53,097 bases of DNA from an uncultured Pseudanabaenaceae cyanobacterium (GCA_937949725.1 CALECT010000103.1:1-53097), one strand, 5' to 3'. Shown: positions 28,103 through 37,148, counted from the first letter of the stretch. Translations and numbers: made by a program. Notes: generated from the letters alone by a model not told the origin.

Positions 28103-31100
28103 TTAAAGGTCAACTTTATCTGTCTCAGACTGACAGGGAAGCTGAAAGCTGAAACAACTGCCCACACCAACCTCACTTCTTAAGGTCAGAACGCCATCAT
28201 GAAGCTCGACAATACGCTTGACTAAAGTCAGGCCTAAGCCAGTACCTTCGTATTTTCGATTGAGTGCACTATCGATTTGTATAAAGGGCTGAAATAACTT
28301 GTCAGCATCTGCTGGAGAAAGGCCGATACCGGTATCAGAGATTTCGACTGTAATAAAATTTTTCGCAATGCCTGTAAGACTGTCGGGGGCTATCAATCTC
28401 TGAGCTGCACCTTGATTGGGCATGGCTATGGTTCCATCTTCGTCAGACTCTCTCACCTGTTTTTGATAGCTAACTTCTAGCGTAACTTCGCCACCGTTGG
28501 GCGTAAATTTAACTGCATTATCGAGCAAATTGATTAAAACTTGTAGAATTCGCCTTTCATCAATTGGGATTTTAGGTAAGTGAGGAGGAATGTTCGTTGT
28601 CAGTCGAATACCCTTTTTGATTGCTTGTTGTTTGACAAAGGTAAGACCAGAGTTACAGACCTCAGAGATCCTTGTGAGCTGCTTATCTAATTTGATCTTT
28701 CCTGATTCGATTTTTGCAACATCTAAAATATCATTAATCAATTTTAGGAGATGTTCTCCACTCCTCTCGATCGTGGCGACTGCTGTAATTTGCTTCTCAC
28801 CTAATGGACCTAGTATTTGTTCTTGCAATGCCTCGGAGAAACCGAGGATAGAGTTAAGTGGAGTACGCAATTCATGGCTCATGTTAGCCAGGAATTCATC
28901 TTTTAGACGTGTTGCACGGGCGAGCTCCTCATTCGTTTGCTGGAGCTTCATCTCGTATTTTTTGCGCTCGGAAATATCTCGTGCAATGCAGACAAATGCA
29001 AATTCTCCATTCCATTCCATTGAACAGACCGTAATCTCAACTGGAAAAACTGTTCTATCTTTACGGCGATGAAGGGTTTCTACTTTTGAGTGCATATTTG
29101 CAGGATAGTTTTGGAATTTATCCTGGAGCTCTTTATGAGAAAATTGAGCATCCCAATCTGCAATATTTAGATTAGATAATTCATTAAGGCTATAGCCAAG
29201 CATCTGGGAAAAACCTGTATTGGCTTCCATTAAGTTGCCTGCCCGATCCAAGATGTGGATCCCATCGTGAGAGGTGTTGAATACAGCCGAGCGTCGTGAT
29301 ACTTCTTCTTCTAAGGCTATTTCGGCTTGCTTTCGATCTGTAATATCAAGATTAATACCAACAGCCCGCTCGCATTCTCCCTTGTGATTTTTCTGGATGA
29401 AAACTGTGGAGAAAAGATACCGAACTGTACCGTCAGATCGAATAATTCGAAACTCCTTGCTAGAGCGGCTATCGCCACGGATTATTCCTTCTTGAGCATC
29501 TGCTAAGTCATCAGGATGGACGTATTGTTCCCAATCCTGTTGGGTTCCTCTAAAATCTTCAGGCTGTGTCCCATAAATGGCAAACATGCGCTCATCCCAG
29601 GACAAGCGCTCGCTCTGGTAATCCCATTGCCAAACCCCTATTTGGGCCCCTTCGAGGGCCAGCTCAAGACGTTCTGATAGCGCTTGCAACTTTTCTTCTG
29701 CTTGTTTGCGATCGCTAATATCAGAGAATACACAAATCACAAAATCTTCATCTAGAAGTGTTAGGGACAAGCTTTGGTCAAAGCATGAGCCATCTTTTCG
29801 AGTTGCAACAACTTCGCCTTGCCAAGCAAGGTCCTGTGCAAGCAATGGGAAAACTTCTTGCTCAAGGTATTCCAAGACTTCAGCAGAGTATATGCATTGC
29901 CAGGATTGGCCTAGGAGCTCTTCAGAGGAATAACCCAAGAGTGTAAGATGCGCATGGTTCAGATAGACATAGCGGTCAGCCTTAAGAATCGCAATTCCAT
30001 TGGCTGCTGCTTCAATTGCTGCTAGATGCTGATTTCTCTGGGCTTCAGCGGCTTTGCGTGCCGTAATATCTCGAATCAGTTCAAAATCGTAAGCTTTCCC
30101 ATCAAATTCCAGATAGTTGCAAACCACTTCCACTGGAAAGATTTTTCCCATTTTAGTTCTTTGAACTGATTCAAAAGAATAGCTTTTCAGGCGCTTTAGT
30201 TTTTCCCAGTGAGGGGCCCAAGTCGTTTCCTTAGGGCAGGTGGGAGTGAGCTCATGCAGCGTCATGCTCAGCAGCTCTTCTTGGGTATAACCGGTGTGCT
30301 GACAAGTGGCTTGGTTGACTTGTTTAATGTTTGCATCTTTATCCAGACAGTAGAAACAATCTGCAGCATGATCAAGACCATACTGGGTAAATTCCAATTG
30401 CCGCTCGATGGCTTTGCGCTCGCTGATATTACGAATAATAGTAGAGAAGTATTTAATCTCATCTTCATCTGATTTATGAGCAATTAGAACTTGTGAAATA
30501 GGTACTTCATTACCATCTGCATCAAGAATTGCCGATTCCCCAGACCAGATTCCCTGTTCAATAGCAGTTGGAAATGCCTCCTTTTGCATGAGTTCATAGG
30601 CCCATGTTGGATTGGCTACCGATAAATGAATGCGATCTGCTGAATTCCCTAAATCGGGTCGAAAATTTTTGAAGGCTTGGTTGTGCCACAAAATGTAGCC
30701 TTCTGCACTGGCTACGCCAATGTAGTCGGAGGTAGATTCAACAATTTTCAGGAGTCGCTCTCGCTCTTGTTCTTGTTGCTTGCGATCTGTAATATCAACG
30801 ACGATGCCATCCCACGCCACATCGCCATTCGCCAAGCGAGCTGTATGGGACATATTTTGCACCCAACGCGCTCCTTTGTTCGGCAGGCAAAGGCGATAAG
30901 CGCTGGTAAAGGGTTGTAGGGTATCGGCTGAAGCTTGAATTGCATCCCCTAGCCACGCAACATCATCTGGATGAATGCGTTCCCAAACTTGAGTCGCATT
31001 TTGAAGTGCCACTTCAGGTTCAAGTTCAAAGACCTCACGAATTTGGGAACTTACGTAGGTCAGTTCATCAGTCCCGTCCGAATGCCGAACATAGCGATAA

Positions 31101-32467
31101 ATCATTCCTGGCACGTTCTCAGTCATGCGGTGGAATTGCGTCTGACTTTCTTGTAAAGCCAACTCTGCTGTCTTACGGGCATTAATATCTGTCAATGTGC
31201 CTTGCTGACCGATCAATTCTCCTGCTGCATTGAATGTGGGAGTCGAATCGATACAAACCCAAATATAAGGCTGCTCGCAATGAAGAAGACGCAACTCTAG
31301 CATCCCTGCCGCAGCATCTTGAACTAGCGCTTCACAAGCTTCCATTACCCAGGCTTGATCTTCAGAGTACACAAGATCACTGCACCGTTTCCCAATCCAT
31401 TCAACTGCTTCCCAGCCCGTTAGGTCTTTAAATTGAGGGGAAAGATAAGTGAATTTCCCCTCTATATCTGTTGACCACGTCGGGTTTTGTCCACCTTCAA
31501 CCAGGCGTCTAAATTTGGCTTCACTTTCTGCGAGTGCTGCCTCGATCTGCCGGCGTTCGGTAATATCAGCTGCAATTCCAACGGTGCCAGCAATATTTCC
31601 ATCGGAATCTCTAAAGGGAGTTTTAGTTGTTTCTATCCAACTGATTGTGCCGTCAGCTCGCACAAATTTCTCCTCCACAATTTTCCGTTGATTAGACTGT
31701 AAAACCTCGGAGTCGTCATTGCGATAGGCTTGGGCAATTTCAGCTGGATAAATGTCAAAGTCTGTTTTGCCAACGAGTGCTTCTGGAGTGGTAGCACTAG
31801 CCTGAGCAAAGGGTCGATTGACGGCTATAAATCGGCTTTTATCATCTTTCATCCAGGTAATGTGGGGAATATTATTCAGTAGTGCTTCTAGATGATATTG
31901 CTTGCAAATTAGCTCTTGCTCAATTGTGTCTTGTATAGCTATTTCTTGGGGTTTTTCTTGCCTCGATGAGCCCTCTAGTCTGTCTATTCCTTGCTCTACT
32001 GGAATGGATTGTTGATTCATCCAGGAGCTCAATCCGCTGAGTAAGCTGGGATGGCTAATGAGGCCAACTAATTGGTCTTGGTCATCGAGAATAGGCAAGT
32101 GGCTGAGGCAGTGCTGTTCGAAAATTTTCAGCACTGAGCTTAAATCAGTGAACGATGATTCTCTCGCCGTGATGGGGGGGAAGCTGAGCACTTCTCGAAC
32201 GGCCTGCTGTCTGATGGGAAGCCTTTGTGCTGTGAAGCCCACCATATCTGCGGCTGTTAATAAACCTATGACTGTGTTTTGTTCTAGAACGATGACACAG
32301 GTTGCAGAAGCTCTGTTTTGCTTCGCCGTATGACTGGGTTGGAGCTTTCTCGCATTGCCGTTGTGGTGCTCCATGGCTGCCATGGCTTCCATGACGGTGG
32401 TGTCTGGAGACACGCAAACGGGATCTCTAAGCACTACGCGATTGAGTTGCGCTGTTCTATCTGCCAT
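28103..32467 (-). CDS. Giant CBS + multi-PAS sensor histidine kinase
   Basis: A 1454-residue soluble kinase without transmembrane segments. Residues ~8-145 are a CBS pair (VCVSPDTTVMEAMAAME ... LSHLPILDDQDQLVGLIS). Eight PAS domains of ~120 residues follow (~190-1195), each ending in a PAC-type DITxRK or NISERK motif. The dimerisation/phosphoacceptor domain has FLANMSHELRTPLNSILG (His ~1223). The ATPase has LINLLDNAVKFTPNGG, EISDTGIGLSP and YEGTGLGLTLVKRIVELHDG. No receiver or response regulator gene is nearby, so it is an orphan kinase. CBS domains suggest adenosyl-nucleotide sensing; PAS ligands cannot be named. Confidence 0.95.
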   Translation of the reverse strand: MADRTAQLNRVVLRDPVCVSPDTTVMEAMAAMEHHNGNARKLQPSHTAKQNRASATCVIVLEQNTVIGLLTAADMVGFTAQRLPIRQQAVREVLSFPPITARESSFTDLSSVLKIFEQHCLSHLPILDDQDQLVGLISHPSLLSGLSSWMNQQSIPVEQGIDRLEGSSRQEKPQEIAIQDTIEQELICKQYHLEALLNNIPHITWMKDDKSRFIAVNRPFAQASATTPEALVGKTDFDIYPAEIAQAYRNDDSEVLQSNQRKIVEEKFVRADGTISWIETTKTPFRDSDGNIAGTVGIAADITERRQIEAALAESEAKFRRLVEGGQNPTWSTDIEGKFTYLSPQFKDLTGWEAVEWIGKRCSDLVYSEDQAWVMEACEALVQDAAAGMLELRLLHCEQPYIWVCIDSTPTFNAAGELIGQQGTLTDINARKTAELALQESQTQFHRMTENVPGMIYRYVRHSDGTDELTYVSSQIREVFELEPEVALQNATQVWERIHPDDVAWLGDAIQASADTLQPFTSAYRLCLPNKGARWVQNMSHTARLANGDVAWDGIVVDITDRKQQEQERERLLKIVESTSDYIGVASAEGYILWHNQAFKNFRPDLGNSADRIHLSVANPTWAYELMQKEAFPTAIEQGIWSGESAILDADGNEVPISQVLIAHKSDEDEIKYFSTIIRNISERKAIERQLEFTQYGLDHAADCFYCLDKDANIKQVNQATCQHTGYTQEELLSMTLHELTPTCPKETTWAPHWEKLKRLKSYSFESVQRTKMGKIFPVEVVCNYLEFDGKAYDFELIRDITARKAAEAQRNQHLAAIEAAANGIAILKADRYVYLNHAHLTLLGYSSEELLGQSWQCIYSAEVLEYLEQEVFPLLAQDLAWQGEVVATRKDGSCFDQSLSLTLLDEDFVICVFSDISDRKQAEEKLQALSERLELALEGAQIGVWQWDYQSERLSWDERMFAIYGTQPEDFRGTQQDWEQYVHPDDLADAQEGIIRGDSRSSKEFRIIRSDGTVRYLFSTVFIQKNHKGECERAVGINLDITDRKQAEIALEEEVSRRSAVFNTSHDGIHILDRAGNLMEANTGFSQMLGYSLNELSNLNIADWDAQFSHKELQDKFQNYPANMHSKVETLHRRKDRTVFPVEITVCSMEWNGEFAFVCIARDISERKKYEMKLQQTNEELARATRLKDEFLANMSHELRTPLNSILGFSEALQEQILGPLGEKQITAVATIERSGEHLLKLINDILDVAKIESGKIKLDKQLTRISEVCNSGLTFVKQQAIKKGIRLTTNIPPHLPKIPIDERRILQVLINLLDNAVKFTPNGGEVTLEVSYQKQVRESDEDGTIAMPNQGAAQRLIAPDSLTGIAKNFITVEISDTGIGLSPADADKLFQPFIQIDSALNRKYEGTGLGLTLVKRIVELHDGVLTLRSEVGVGSCFSFQLPCQSETDKVDL

Positions 32468-32554
32468 GGGAGTCAGCGAGCCAAATGAAATGTTGTCTGG
32501 GTGACCAGGCTGCTCTTATTATCGCGCAGAGAAAAAAAGCGAACGTAGATAGGT

Positions 32555-32585
32555 TGTCAAACGTTGTGATGAGAACGTTTTGACA
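32555..32585. promoter_or_regulatory. Dyad-symmetric site upstream of the kinase gene
   Basis: TGTCAAACGTT (32555-32565) and AACGTTTTGACA (32574-32585) form an inverted repeat with one bulged base, 90 bases upstream of the kinase ATG (minus strand). It could be an operator or an RNA hairpin; which one is undecided. Confidence 0.4.
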
Positions 32586-32725
32586 TGAGTATTGGAATAT
32601 GGATCGCGGTGTGGAGTCAGCGGTGGAGCTTTGGTCTACAGCTGAGCTTGCCTGGTGACTGGGAAGGTGGCTTGTCAGGCATTGCCGTTTCGTTGAGTGC
32701 GGGCGGCGTTATCGAGCTAGCGTGA
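32585..32725 (+). CDS. Possible 46-residue small protein
   Basis: An ATG-started frame (MSIGIWIAVWSQRWSFGLQL ...) ending at TGA 32723-32725. It is Trp/Gly-rich with plausible amino acid content, but it has no clear ribosome site and no recognised family. It converges with the 185-residue gene ending at 32733. Reported only as a possibility. Confidence 0.15.
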   Translation: MSIGIWIAVWSQRWSFGLQLSLPGDWEGGLSGIAVSLSAGGVIELA

Positions 32726-32732
32726 CTGAACA

Positions 32733-33290
32733 TTAGTGATGGCAGTAGAAGCGCCGGTAGTAAAAGCCGCTAGGCTTATGGTATTGCCGCCAGCCATGGT
32801 CGCAGGCCTTTGGAAATTCGCCATAGCGATGAAGCAACGGCATAGAATGTCCCGCTGTGGTGCGACAGTCCAAGTTAGCGATGTCATTTAGGACTGTTTG
32901 ATCTGGAGATTTATCGTTGAGGCTTGGCCAATTCAATTGGGATTGCTGATACTTTTGGGTTTGAGTTAGAAACCAGGCACGGAATAATTCAAGATCTTCA
33001 GGGCTACATTTCTGGATTTCAGCAATTTCAAAATCTCGATAGTCTGAATTTTCGTCCAGGCGAATTCTAATCCAGATGTCTCTAGCTTCCGCAAAAGAAT
33101 ACCCACCTCCAATCATTTGGTCGCCTTCCTCTGGCAAACCCGTGAAAGATCCAAGATTGCCGAATTGGCTTGGGGAAACCGGCAGGGAAATTTCGCTGAA
33201 GTAAGTCAGTAGGAATAGAAGGAAGAGATTCACTGGAACGCCGACTAGCACTGCGAGTACAGCCAGCATTCGAAGAATATACAGTTTCAT
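32733..33290 (-). CDS. Small protein with one N-terminal membrane helix, unknown
   Basis: A 185-residue protein that I do not recognise. Residues ~5-30 form a membrane helix (ILRMLAVLAVLVGVPVNLFL), followed by a soluble domain with YSFAEARDIWIRIRLDEN, an E-I-x-K-C-S-P-E-D helix and a Cys/His/Tyr/Arg-rich C-terminus (GFYYRRFYCHH). It starts eight bases after the sterol desaturase-like gene on the same strand and is thus likely co-transcribed. No catalytic motif is visible. The family could be a narrow cyanobacterial one. Confidence 0.6.
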   Translation of the reverse strand: MKLYILRMLAVLAVLVGVPVNLFLLFLLTYFSEISLPVSPSQFGNLGSFTGLPEEGDQMIGGGYSFAEARDIWIRIRLDENSDYRDFEIAEIQKCSPEDLELFRAWFLTQTQKYQQSQLNWPSLNDKSPDQTVLNDIANLDCRTTAGHSMPLLHRYGEFPKACDHGWRQYHKPSGFYYRRFYCHH

Positions 33291-33298
33291 AACGGCTG

Positions 33299-34462
33299 TT
33301 ATCGACTGAATTTTTTGAGTTGGCTGGTGAGGGGGTAGAGGGTTTGGCCCAGGTAGGTGCGGGGCAGAAGCTTGATGGTGCCGTATGCTGCGGGCCAGTG
33401 TTGGCCGGGGAGGTGCATGGTTTTGAACATCCAGTCGAAGAGGATGGTGTGGGCGGAGTAGTTGGTATCGATCGCAGGCTTCTCAGAGCTGTGGTGCCAG
33501 TGGTGGAATTGAGGGGTGACGATGATGTATTTGAGGAAGCCGAAGGGCAGGTCGAGGTTGCAGTGGATGAGGACGGCTTGGAGAGCGGCGATCGCCACAT
33601 AAGCCCCTAAAGCACTTTCGCTCGCACCCAGCAAATAGAGCGGCAGCATGACCATGGCCCGCTCGGAGAAAACTTGGATGAAGTGGCCCCGTGACCCGGC
33701 GAGCCAGTCTAGATCTTCGACGGAGTGGTGGACGGCATGGACGGGCCAGAGCAGTTTGACTTCGTGGTAGAGGCGATGCTCCCAGTAGAGGACGAAGTCG
33801 GCGGAGAGGATGATGAGTAGGACTTGGAAGAAGATGGGGGTGGATTGGATCGAGGCTTGGAGATCGGGGTTGATGGCCCAGTGGAAGCGGTGGGCGCTGT
33901 GGTTGGCGTAGATGACGATCGCGGATATCGCTAGATGATTAAAGCAAAAGTAGGCGAGGTCGAGGCTCCATTCTTTGCGGAGGATGACTTGGTTTTTATA
34001 TTTGGGGAATAGCTTTTCGAGGGTCATGAAGATGAAGGCTGACCCGAGGAAGGCGAGGATGAGCCAGTCGAGGCCAAGGGAAAGGCGGTGGGCTTCGATG
34101 CCTTGGATGGGGACGTCGTGGCCGCCGATGGCGAAGGCGATCGCGGTCATAAAAATACCGGCCAGTCCCAAGGTGCGGTAGCGCTTGAAAATAAAGGTCA
34201 GGACGCCGAAGAAGAGGGAGAAATACATGCCGTATTTGAGGACGCCCTGGAGGAAGGTGGCGTCATAGACTTGGCGGAGTTCGGCGGTGGTGAGGTAGGC
34301 GGGGAATTGGTAAGCCAGGACGGAGAGGAGGCTGAGGGCTCCGAGGAAGACTGAGCAGTAGCCGCTGATTTTACCTTCGCCGAGGCGGAATTGGCGATCG
34401 CGATCAAGCTCCACTTGGCGAGCTTGATATTCGTAATCCTGAGCCTCGTAATCCTGAGTCAT
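33299..34462 (-). CDS. Sterol desaturase / fatty acid hydroxylase family membrane protein
   Basis: A 387-residue integral membrane di-iron enzyme. About eight hydrophobic helices lie in the first ~230 residues. The eight-histidine signature of the fatty acid hydroxylase superfamily is then present: HRLYH, HAVHHS and FHHWHHSSEKPAIDTNYS, spaced as expected (residues ~240, ~255, ~330). The N-terminal 27 residues are charged (YEAQDYEYQARQVELDRDRQ). The longer N-terminal membrane region compared with the classical ~270-residue form resembles alkylglycerol monooxygenase-like members. The substrate (carotenoid, sterol, fatty acid or ether lipid) cannot be decided. Confidence 0.9.
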   Translation of the reverse strand: MTQDYEAQDYEYQARQVELDRDRQFRLGEGKISGYCSVFLGALSLLSVLAYQFPAYLTTAELRQVYDATFLQGVLKYGMYFSLFFGVLTFIFKRYRTLGLAGIFMTAIAFAIGGHDVPIQGIEAHRLSLGLDWLILAFLGSAFIFMTLEKLFPKYKNQVILRKEWSLDLAYFCFNHLAISAIVIYANHSAHRFHWAINPDLQASIQSTPIFFQVLLIILSADFVLYWEHRLYHEVKLLWPVHAVHHSVEDLDWLAGSRGHFIQVFSERAMVMLPLYLLGASESALGAYVAIAALQAVLIHCNLDLPFGFLKYIIVTPQFHHWHHSSEKPAIDTNYSAHTILFDWMFKTMHLPGQHWPAAYGTIKLLPRTYLGQTLYPLTSQLKKFSR

Positions 34463-35060
34463 GGTGCGCCTATTGCTTGACTGGAATTTCTAGTAAAAAA
34501 CGGAATTTCACCCATTGATAGGAGATACAAGACTCAATCCCCTTTTTAGGATTTTGTATCGCGCCTTTAAATGCAATCTGTGCCAGAAATTCAAGTGACA
34601 GGGCCAAAGAGGCAACTCTATTGCAGGCCGAGGCATGGCCCAATTCATCCATTGGGTATGGAGTTGAGAATTTAGCAGGGCAGTTTTATGAATCAGCCGT
34701 TGCCTTGGCTGCGCTAGTGGGATTGTTGGGGGGGACTTGCTGTTGACTGGGGATAAACGGGCAGAGCAGGAGAAGGAAAGGTGGCTCGTCTCGCAGCCAA
34801 GTTACGCGAGCTGAGCATTGAGCCTGACAATGTTTGAACAAAGCACGGCATCGTATTGTACGAGGTAGTTTTGTTAATAGCTTTTGTAGCGGCTCACTAT
34901 ATTGACTATTCGAATCTTGAACACTGACAATTAGAATCCTGATAAGTACTCATGTCAGCAGCTCGAAAAATGATTCGATCAGTTGAAGCCAATAGCTGAA
35001 ACCTCTGGCATACTTGTTCAGTATAGAATTCCCCCCCCCCCCGAATCGGCCGAGATGTCA
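34463..35060. other. Intergenic region with a C12 homopolymer
   Basis: No gene seen. It includes an uninterrupted run of twelve C at 35031-35042, immediately past the stop of the next minus-strand gene, which is rare in this sequence. The rest is AT-rich filler without repeats I could recognise. Confidence 0.5.
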
Positions 35061-35975
35061 TTACTTCATTTTGGATAAGCGATATTTCAACCTTCGAGAG
35101 ATATTTACCGGAAGCCAGATCAGGTTAAAACTAGCCTCGTTTGTTGAAGCTGAGAAGACGTCCGCGATACAGGGATAGTTGTTACAGTTGTCAGGAGCAT
35201 CTTTCAAAGCTTCTTCTGCAAATGAAATAATACAATCAGCAAAAGGCTCGACTCTTTCATCTTCAGCACGTCTAACCTTTTCAAGAATACTAACGATAGA
35301 ATTGTTGAACTCAAGAAGAAGAGGAATTATATTAAAAGAGTCAGGCATCATTTCAAGCTCTTCTTTTAGTCGTCTTCCCCAGCTAAATGAGGCTTTTAGC
35401 AAGCTTGCCTTGCTAAAACTTACTTCAAGAGTCTGGCTGATTGTTCCATCGCTATTGCTGGAGCTTTGAAGCGATAAACTACCCACAGGCATCCCGCAAT
35501 GCTGTGAATAGTTTCGTAGCTTGTAGAGAAAACGATAAGAAAATTTAGAGTCAAATTCTAAACTGCTGGCTGATTTGAATTTTTTAAACTCTTCTGACTC
35601 CTCTCCATGCCTTCTTTTGAGACTTGTCTCTGTATGGTCTAAACAACATCGAGTCAGTGAAAGAAAATTTAGAACTCGACGATTGATGTCTGTCATCGCT
35701 CCAAGTTGCCTTTCAAGGCTAGTGCCCCCGGCTGAGATAAATTCATCCAGAATGGATCTGAGAGTAGTCTCAATCTCAATGTAATTTGTTGCAACAGCTT
35801 CCATGAGGCTGAATTCTCTTTCTTGTTCAAATAGCTTCTTTATTGCATCATTAAGCTGGTCTATCTCTGACACATCAAGCTCTCGAATTCCTTTGATTTG
35901 AACAGGAATATCCACCTTTTCTTTCTCTTTAAAGGAAGAGGCAATACAAAGCTTCTGCACATGAATATTTTTCAT
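35061..35975 (-). CDS. Unknown 304-residue protein downstream of permease-tail remnant
   Basis: I do not recognise this family. Start placed at ATG 35975 (MKNIHVQKLCIASSFKEKEK). The frame is open to 36095, but those extra 40 residues are encoded by a decayed copy of the neighbouring permease's 3' end and so are probably not part of the protein. It is helical, with EFSLMEAVATNYIEIETTLRS, a LTRCCLDHTETSLKRR segment and SYRFLYKLRNYSQHCGMPVG. This last segment resembles the conserved R-N-x-x-x-H-type helix of HEPN-like proteins, but that is only a hint. Codon use is AT-richer than the core genes, suggesting acquisition. Confidence 0.6.
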   Translation of the reverse strand: MKNIHVQKLCIASSFKEKEKVDIPVQIKGIRELDVSEIDQLNDAIKKLFEQEREFSLMEAVATNYIEIETTLRSILDEFISAGGTSLERQLGAMTDINRRVLNFLSLTRCCLDHTETSLKRRHGEESEEFKKFKSASSLEFDSKFSYRFLYKLRNYSQHCGMPVGSLSLQSSSNSDGTISQTLEVSFSKASLLKASFSWGRRLKEELEMMPDSFNIIPLLLEFNNSIVSILEKVRRAEDERVEPFADCIISFAEEALKDAPDNCNNYPCIADVFSASTNEASFNLIWLPVNISRRLKYRLSKMK

Positions 35976-35984
35976 TTGTATTTT

Positions 35985-36135
35985 GCGTAGTTTGCTTAAA
36001 CTCCAACTGTCATAAACACAAACCTCGCGCCCCCCATCAAGAACCAAAGTCACCAACGGCACCTCCCGCCCCTTTCCCTGAAACGCCTTCACCAATGGAT
36101 AGGCAATAAACCCAATCGATAGCCCCTCCGCGATC
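35985..36135 (-). pseudogene. Decayed duplicate of the 3' end of the NCS2 permease gene
   Basis: 36009-36135 matches 37174-37305 (the end of the intact permease gene) over ~125 bases, with scattered substitutions and a few deletions. Translated, it reads EGLSIGFIAYPLVKAFQGKG, where the intact gene has EGLSIGFIAYPLVKAFQGKR. A five-base loss then shifts the frame. Weaker similarity continues past the permease stop. It is therefore a truncated second copy, ~1.1 kb away in the same orientation. Confidence 0.85.
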
Positions 36136-36191
36136 CAGTCGTTAGCAAAATCGCAGTAGCATTAGCAAAAGCCATCTGAGCTAAACGCAAA

Positions 36192-36503
36192 TCACGCTTT
36201 CACAGCATCGCTAAGAGCCGCCTGAATAACATCCTCATCCACGCCATGACGTTTAAGATTTTCAATCAAGGCGACAACAGCAGTATCATTTTCAAGACGT
36301 TCCATATCGACCCTAAGACCCTGACCAATATAGCTACGCGCCAATGGCTGATAGCCCGAAAATCCTAGCGCTGGTGCAATACGCTTCAGATCTTCGATCA
36401 CATCCTCAGGCATGCGGATCGTCATCGTAGTCATGGGGCGATCCTCCGGAGCTTGGCTTCGCCAATCGCGCTTAAGCCGCTTTTTGAGAGATTCAGCTTT
36501 CAT
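36192..36503 (-). CDS. Ribbon-helix-helix type antitoxin-like protein
   Basis: A 103-residue protein. The middle reads PMTTMTIRMPEDVIEDLKRI, then GFSGYQPLARSYIGQGLRVD. This is the beta-strand/helix/helix layout of CopG/BrnA-type RHH DNA-binding antitoxins, which repress their own promoter and neutralise a toxin. The C-terminal helix (RHGVDEDVIQAALSDAVKA) would contact the toxin. The expected toxin gene would lie just upstream, overlapping the start by a few bases. Only its last ~24 codons remain (see the adjacent remnant), so this antitoxin appears orphaned. Confidence 0.7.
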   Translation of the reverse strand: MKAESLKKRLKRDWRSQAPEDRPMTTMTIRMPEDVIEDLKRIAPALGFSGYQPLARSYIGQGLRVDMERLENDTAVVALIENLKRHGVDEDVIQAALSDAVKA

Positions 36504-36567
36504 AGAATTGGCGTTCCTGACGAGTGGTCTTTCGAACCACGGTACGAGCTAATACCCTTGAAGGCTT
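36493..36567 (-). pseudogene. C-terminal remnant of a BrnT-like toxin
   Basis: In the frame overlapping the antitoxin start, the sequence reads ...ARTVVRKTTRQERQFYES followed by TGA at 36495-36493. This closely resembles the C-terminus of BrnT-family ribonuclease toxins (..ISARKAT..ERR.YE). The stop overlaps the antitoxin ATG region, as in intact toxin-antitoxin pairs. Upstream the similarity ends within ~25 codons, right beside the stop of the next gene (36576), so the toxin body has been deleted. Confidence 0.6.
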
Positions 36568-36575
36568 CTGTCACT

Positions 36576-37076
36576 CTACCGGACAAGCTCAGGTGCCGTT
36601 TCCAGTAAATAGCCTTTAAAGGTTTGCAACGCAGTTTTGTGATCCCCCTCTGGCGAAATATCGCATAACCACCATAAGAAGCTGCTCTGATAGCACCTTG
36701 GCTGATCCGTCGCGATTAATCGACTGAGATGCTCACAATTCCAACCCGTTAATGTGTAGTCCCAGTCCGAGAAAACTGCCAGAGCATGCTTCAACCGTTC
36801 AATCGTTTGCTGCGGGGTAAAAGCAAGATCATCAACTCCCATCACAAACTTTGCATCTGCTCTTTTAAATGCACACAAGCCTTGGCCCGTATCAAAGATA
36901 TGGCTGTCTGACAGTCCAATTCCATAGTGCCAGAAGGGATCGGGAGGATTCTGCCAGTTGAGTAAACGTCCAAAACGCTCACTCGATGGATCACTCAAGC
37001 GCTCGATTGTCTCTATCGCTTGTTCAATCGGACTGGTAGACAGTGATGGTGACATAGGTGAACAGGCTACATCCAT
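36576..37076 (-). CDS. LRAT/NlpC-P60-like papain-fold protein
   Basis: A 166-residue cytosolic protein with no signal peptide. The central region matches the LRAT-type papain-like fold: FWHYGIGLSDSHIFDTG carries the candidate catalytic His50, and YTLTGWNCEHLSRL carries the N-C-E-H motif with Cys114, the nucleophile in LRAT/HRASLS acyltransferases (NCEHF). The order His before Cys is the circularly permuted order typical of LRAT. Such proteins act as acyltransferases, phospholipases or peptidases. The bacterial substrate is unknown. It sits between the toxin remnant and the intact permease 3' end, inside the segment bracketed by the two permease-tail copies. Confidence 0.7.
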   Translation of the reverse strand: MDVACSPMSPSLSTSPIEQAIETIERLSDPSSERFGRLLNWQNPPDPFWHYGIGLSDSHIFDTGQGLCAFKRADAKFVMGVDDLAFTPQQTIERLKHALAVFSDWDYTLTGWNCEHLSRLIATDQPRCYQSSFLWWLCDISPEGDHKTALQTFKGYLLETAPELVR

Positions 37077-37148
37077 TAAATAGGTAGGAATATCCTACTC
37101 AACTGATGTTGGCTTGGCGAAACCGCGAATGCACTGCATTTTGTGTGA

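Noticed and set aside
35976..36095. N-terminal 40-codon extension of the unknown 304-residue gene
   Set aside because: It is encoded by the decayed permease-tail copy. An in-frame opening there is likely chance.
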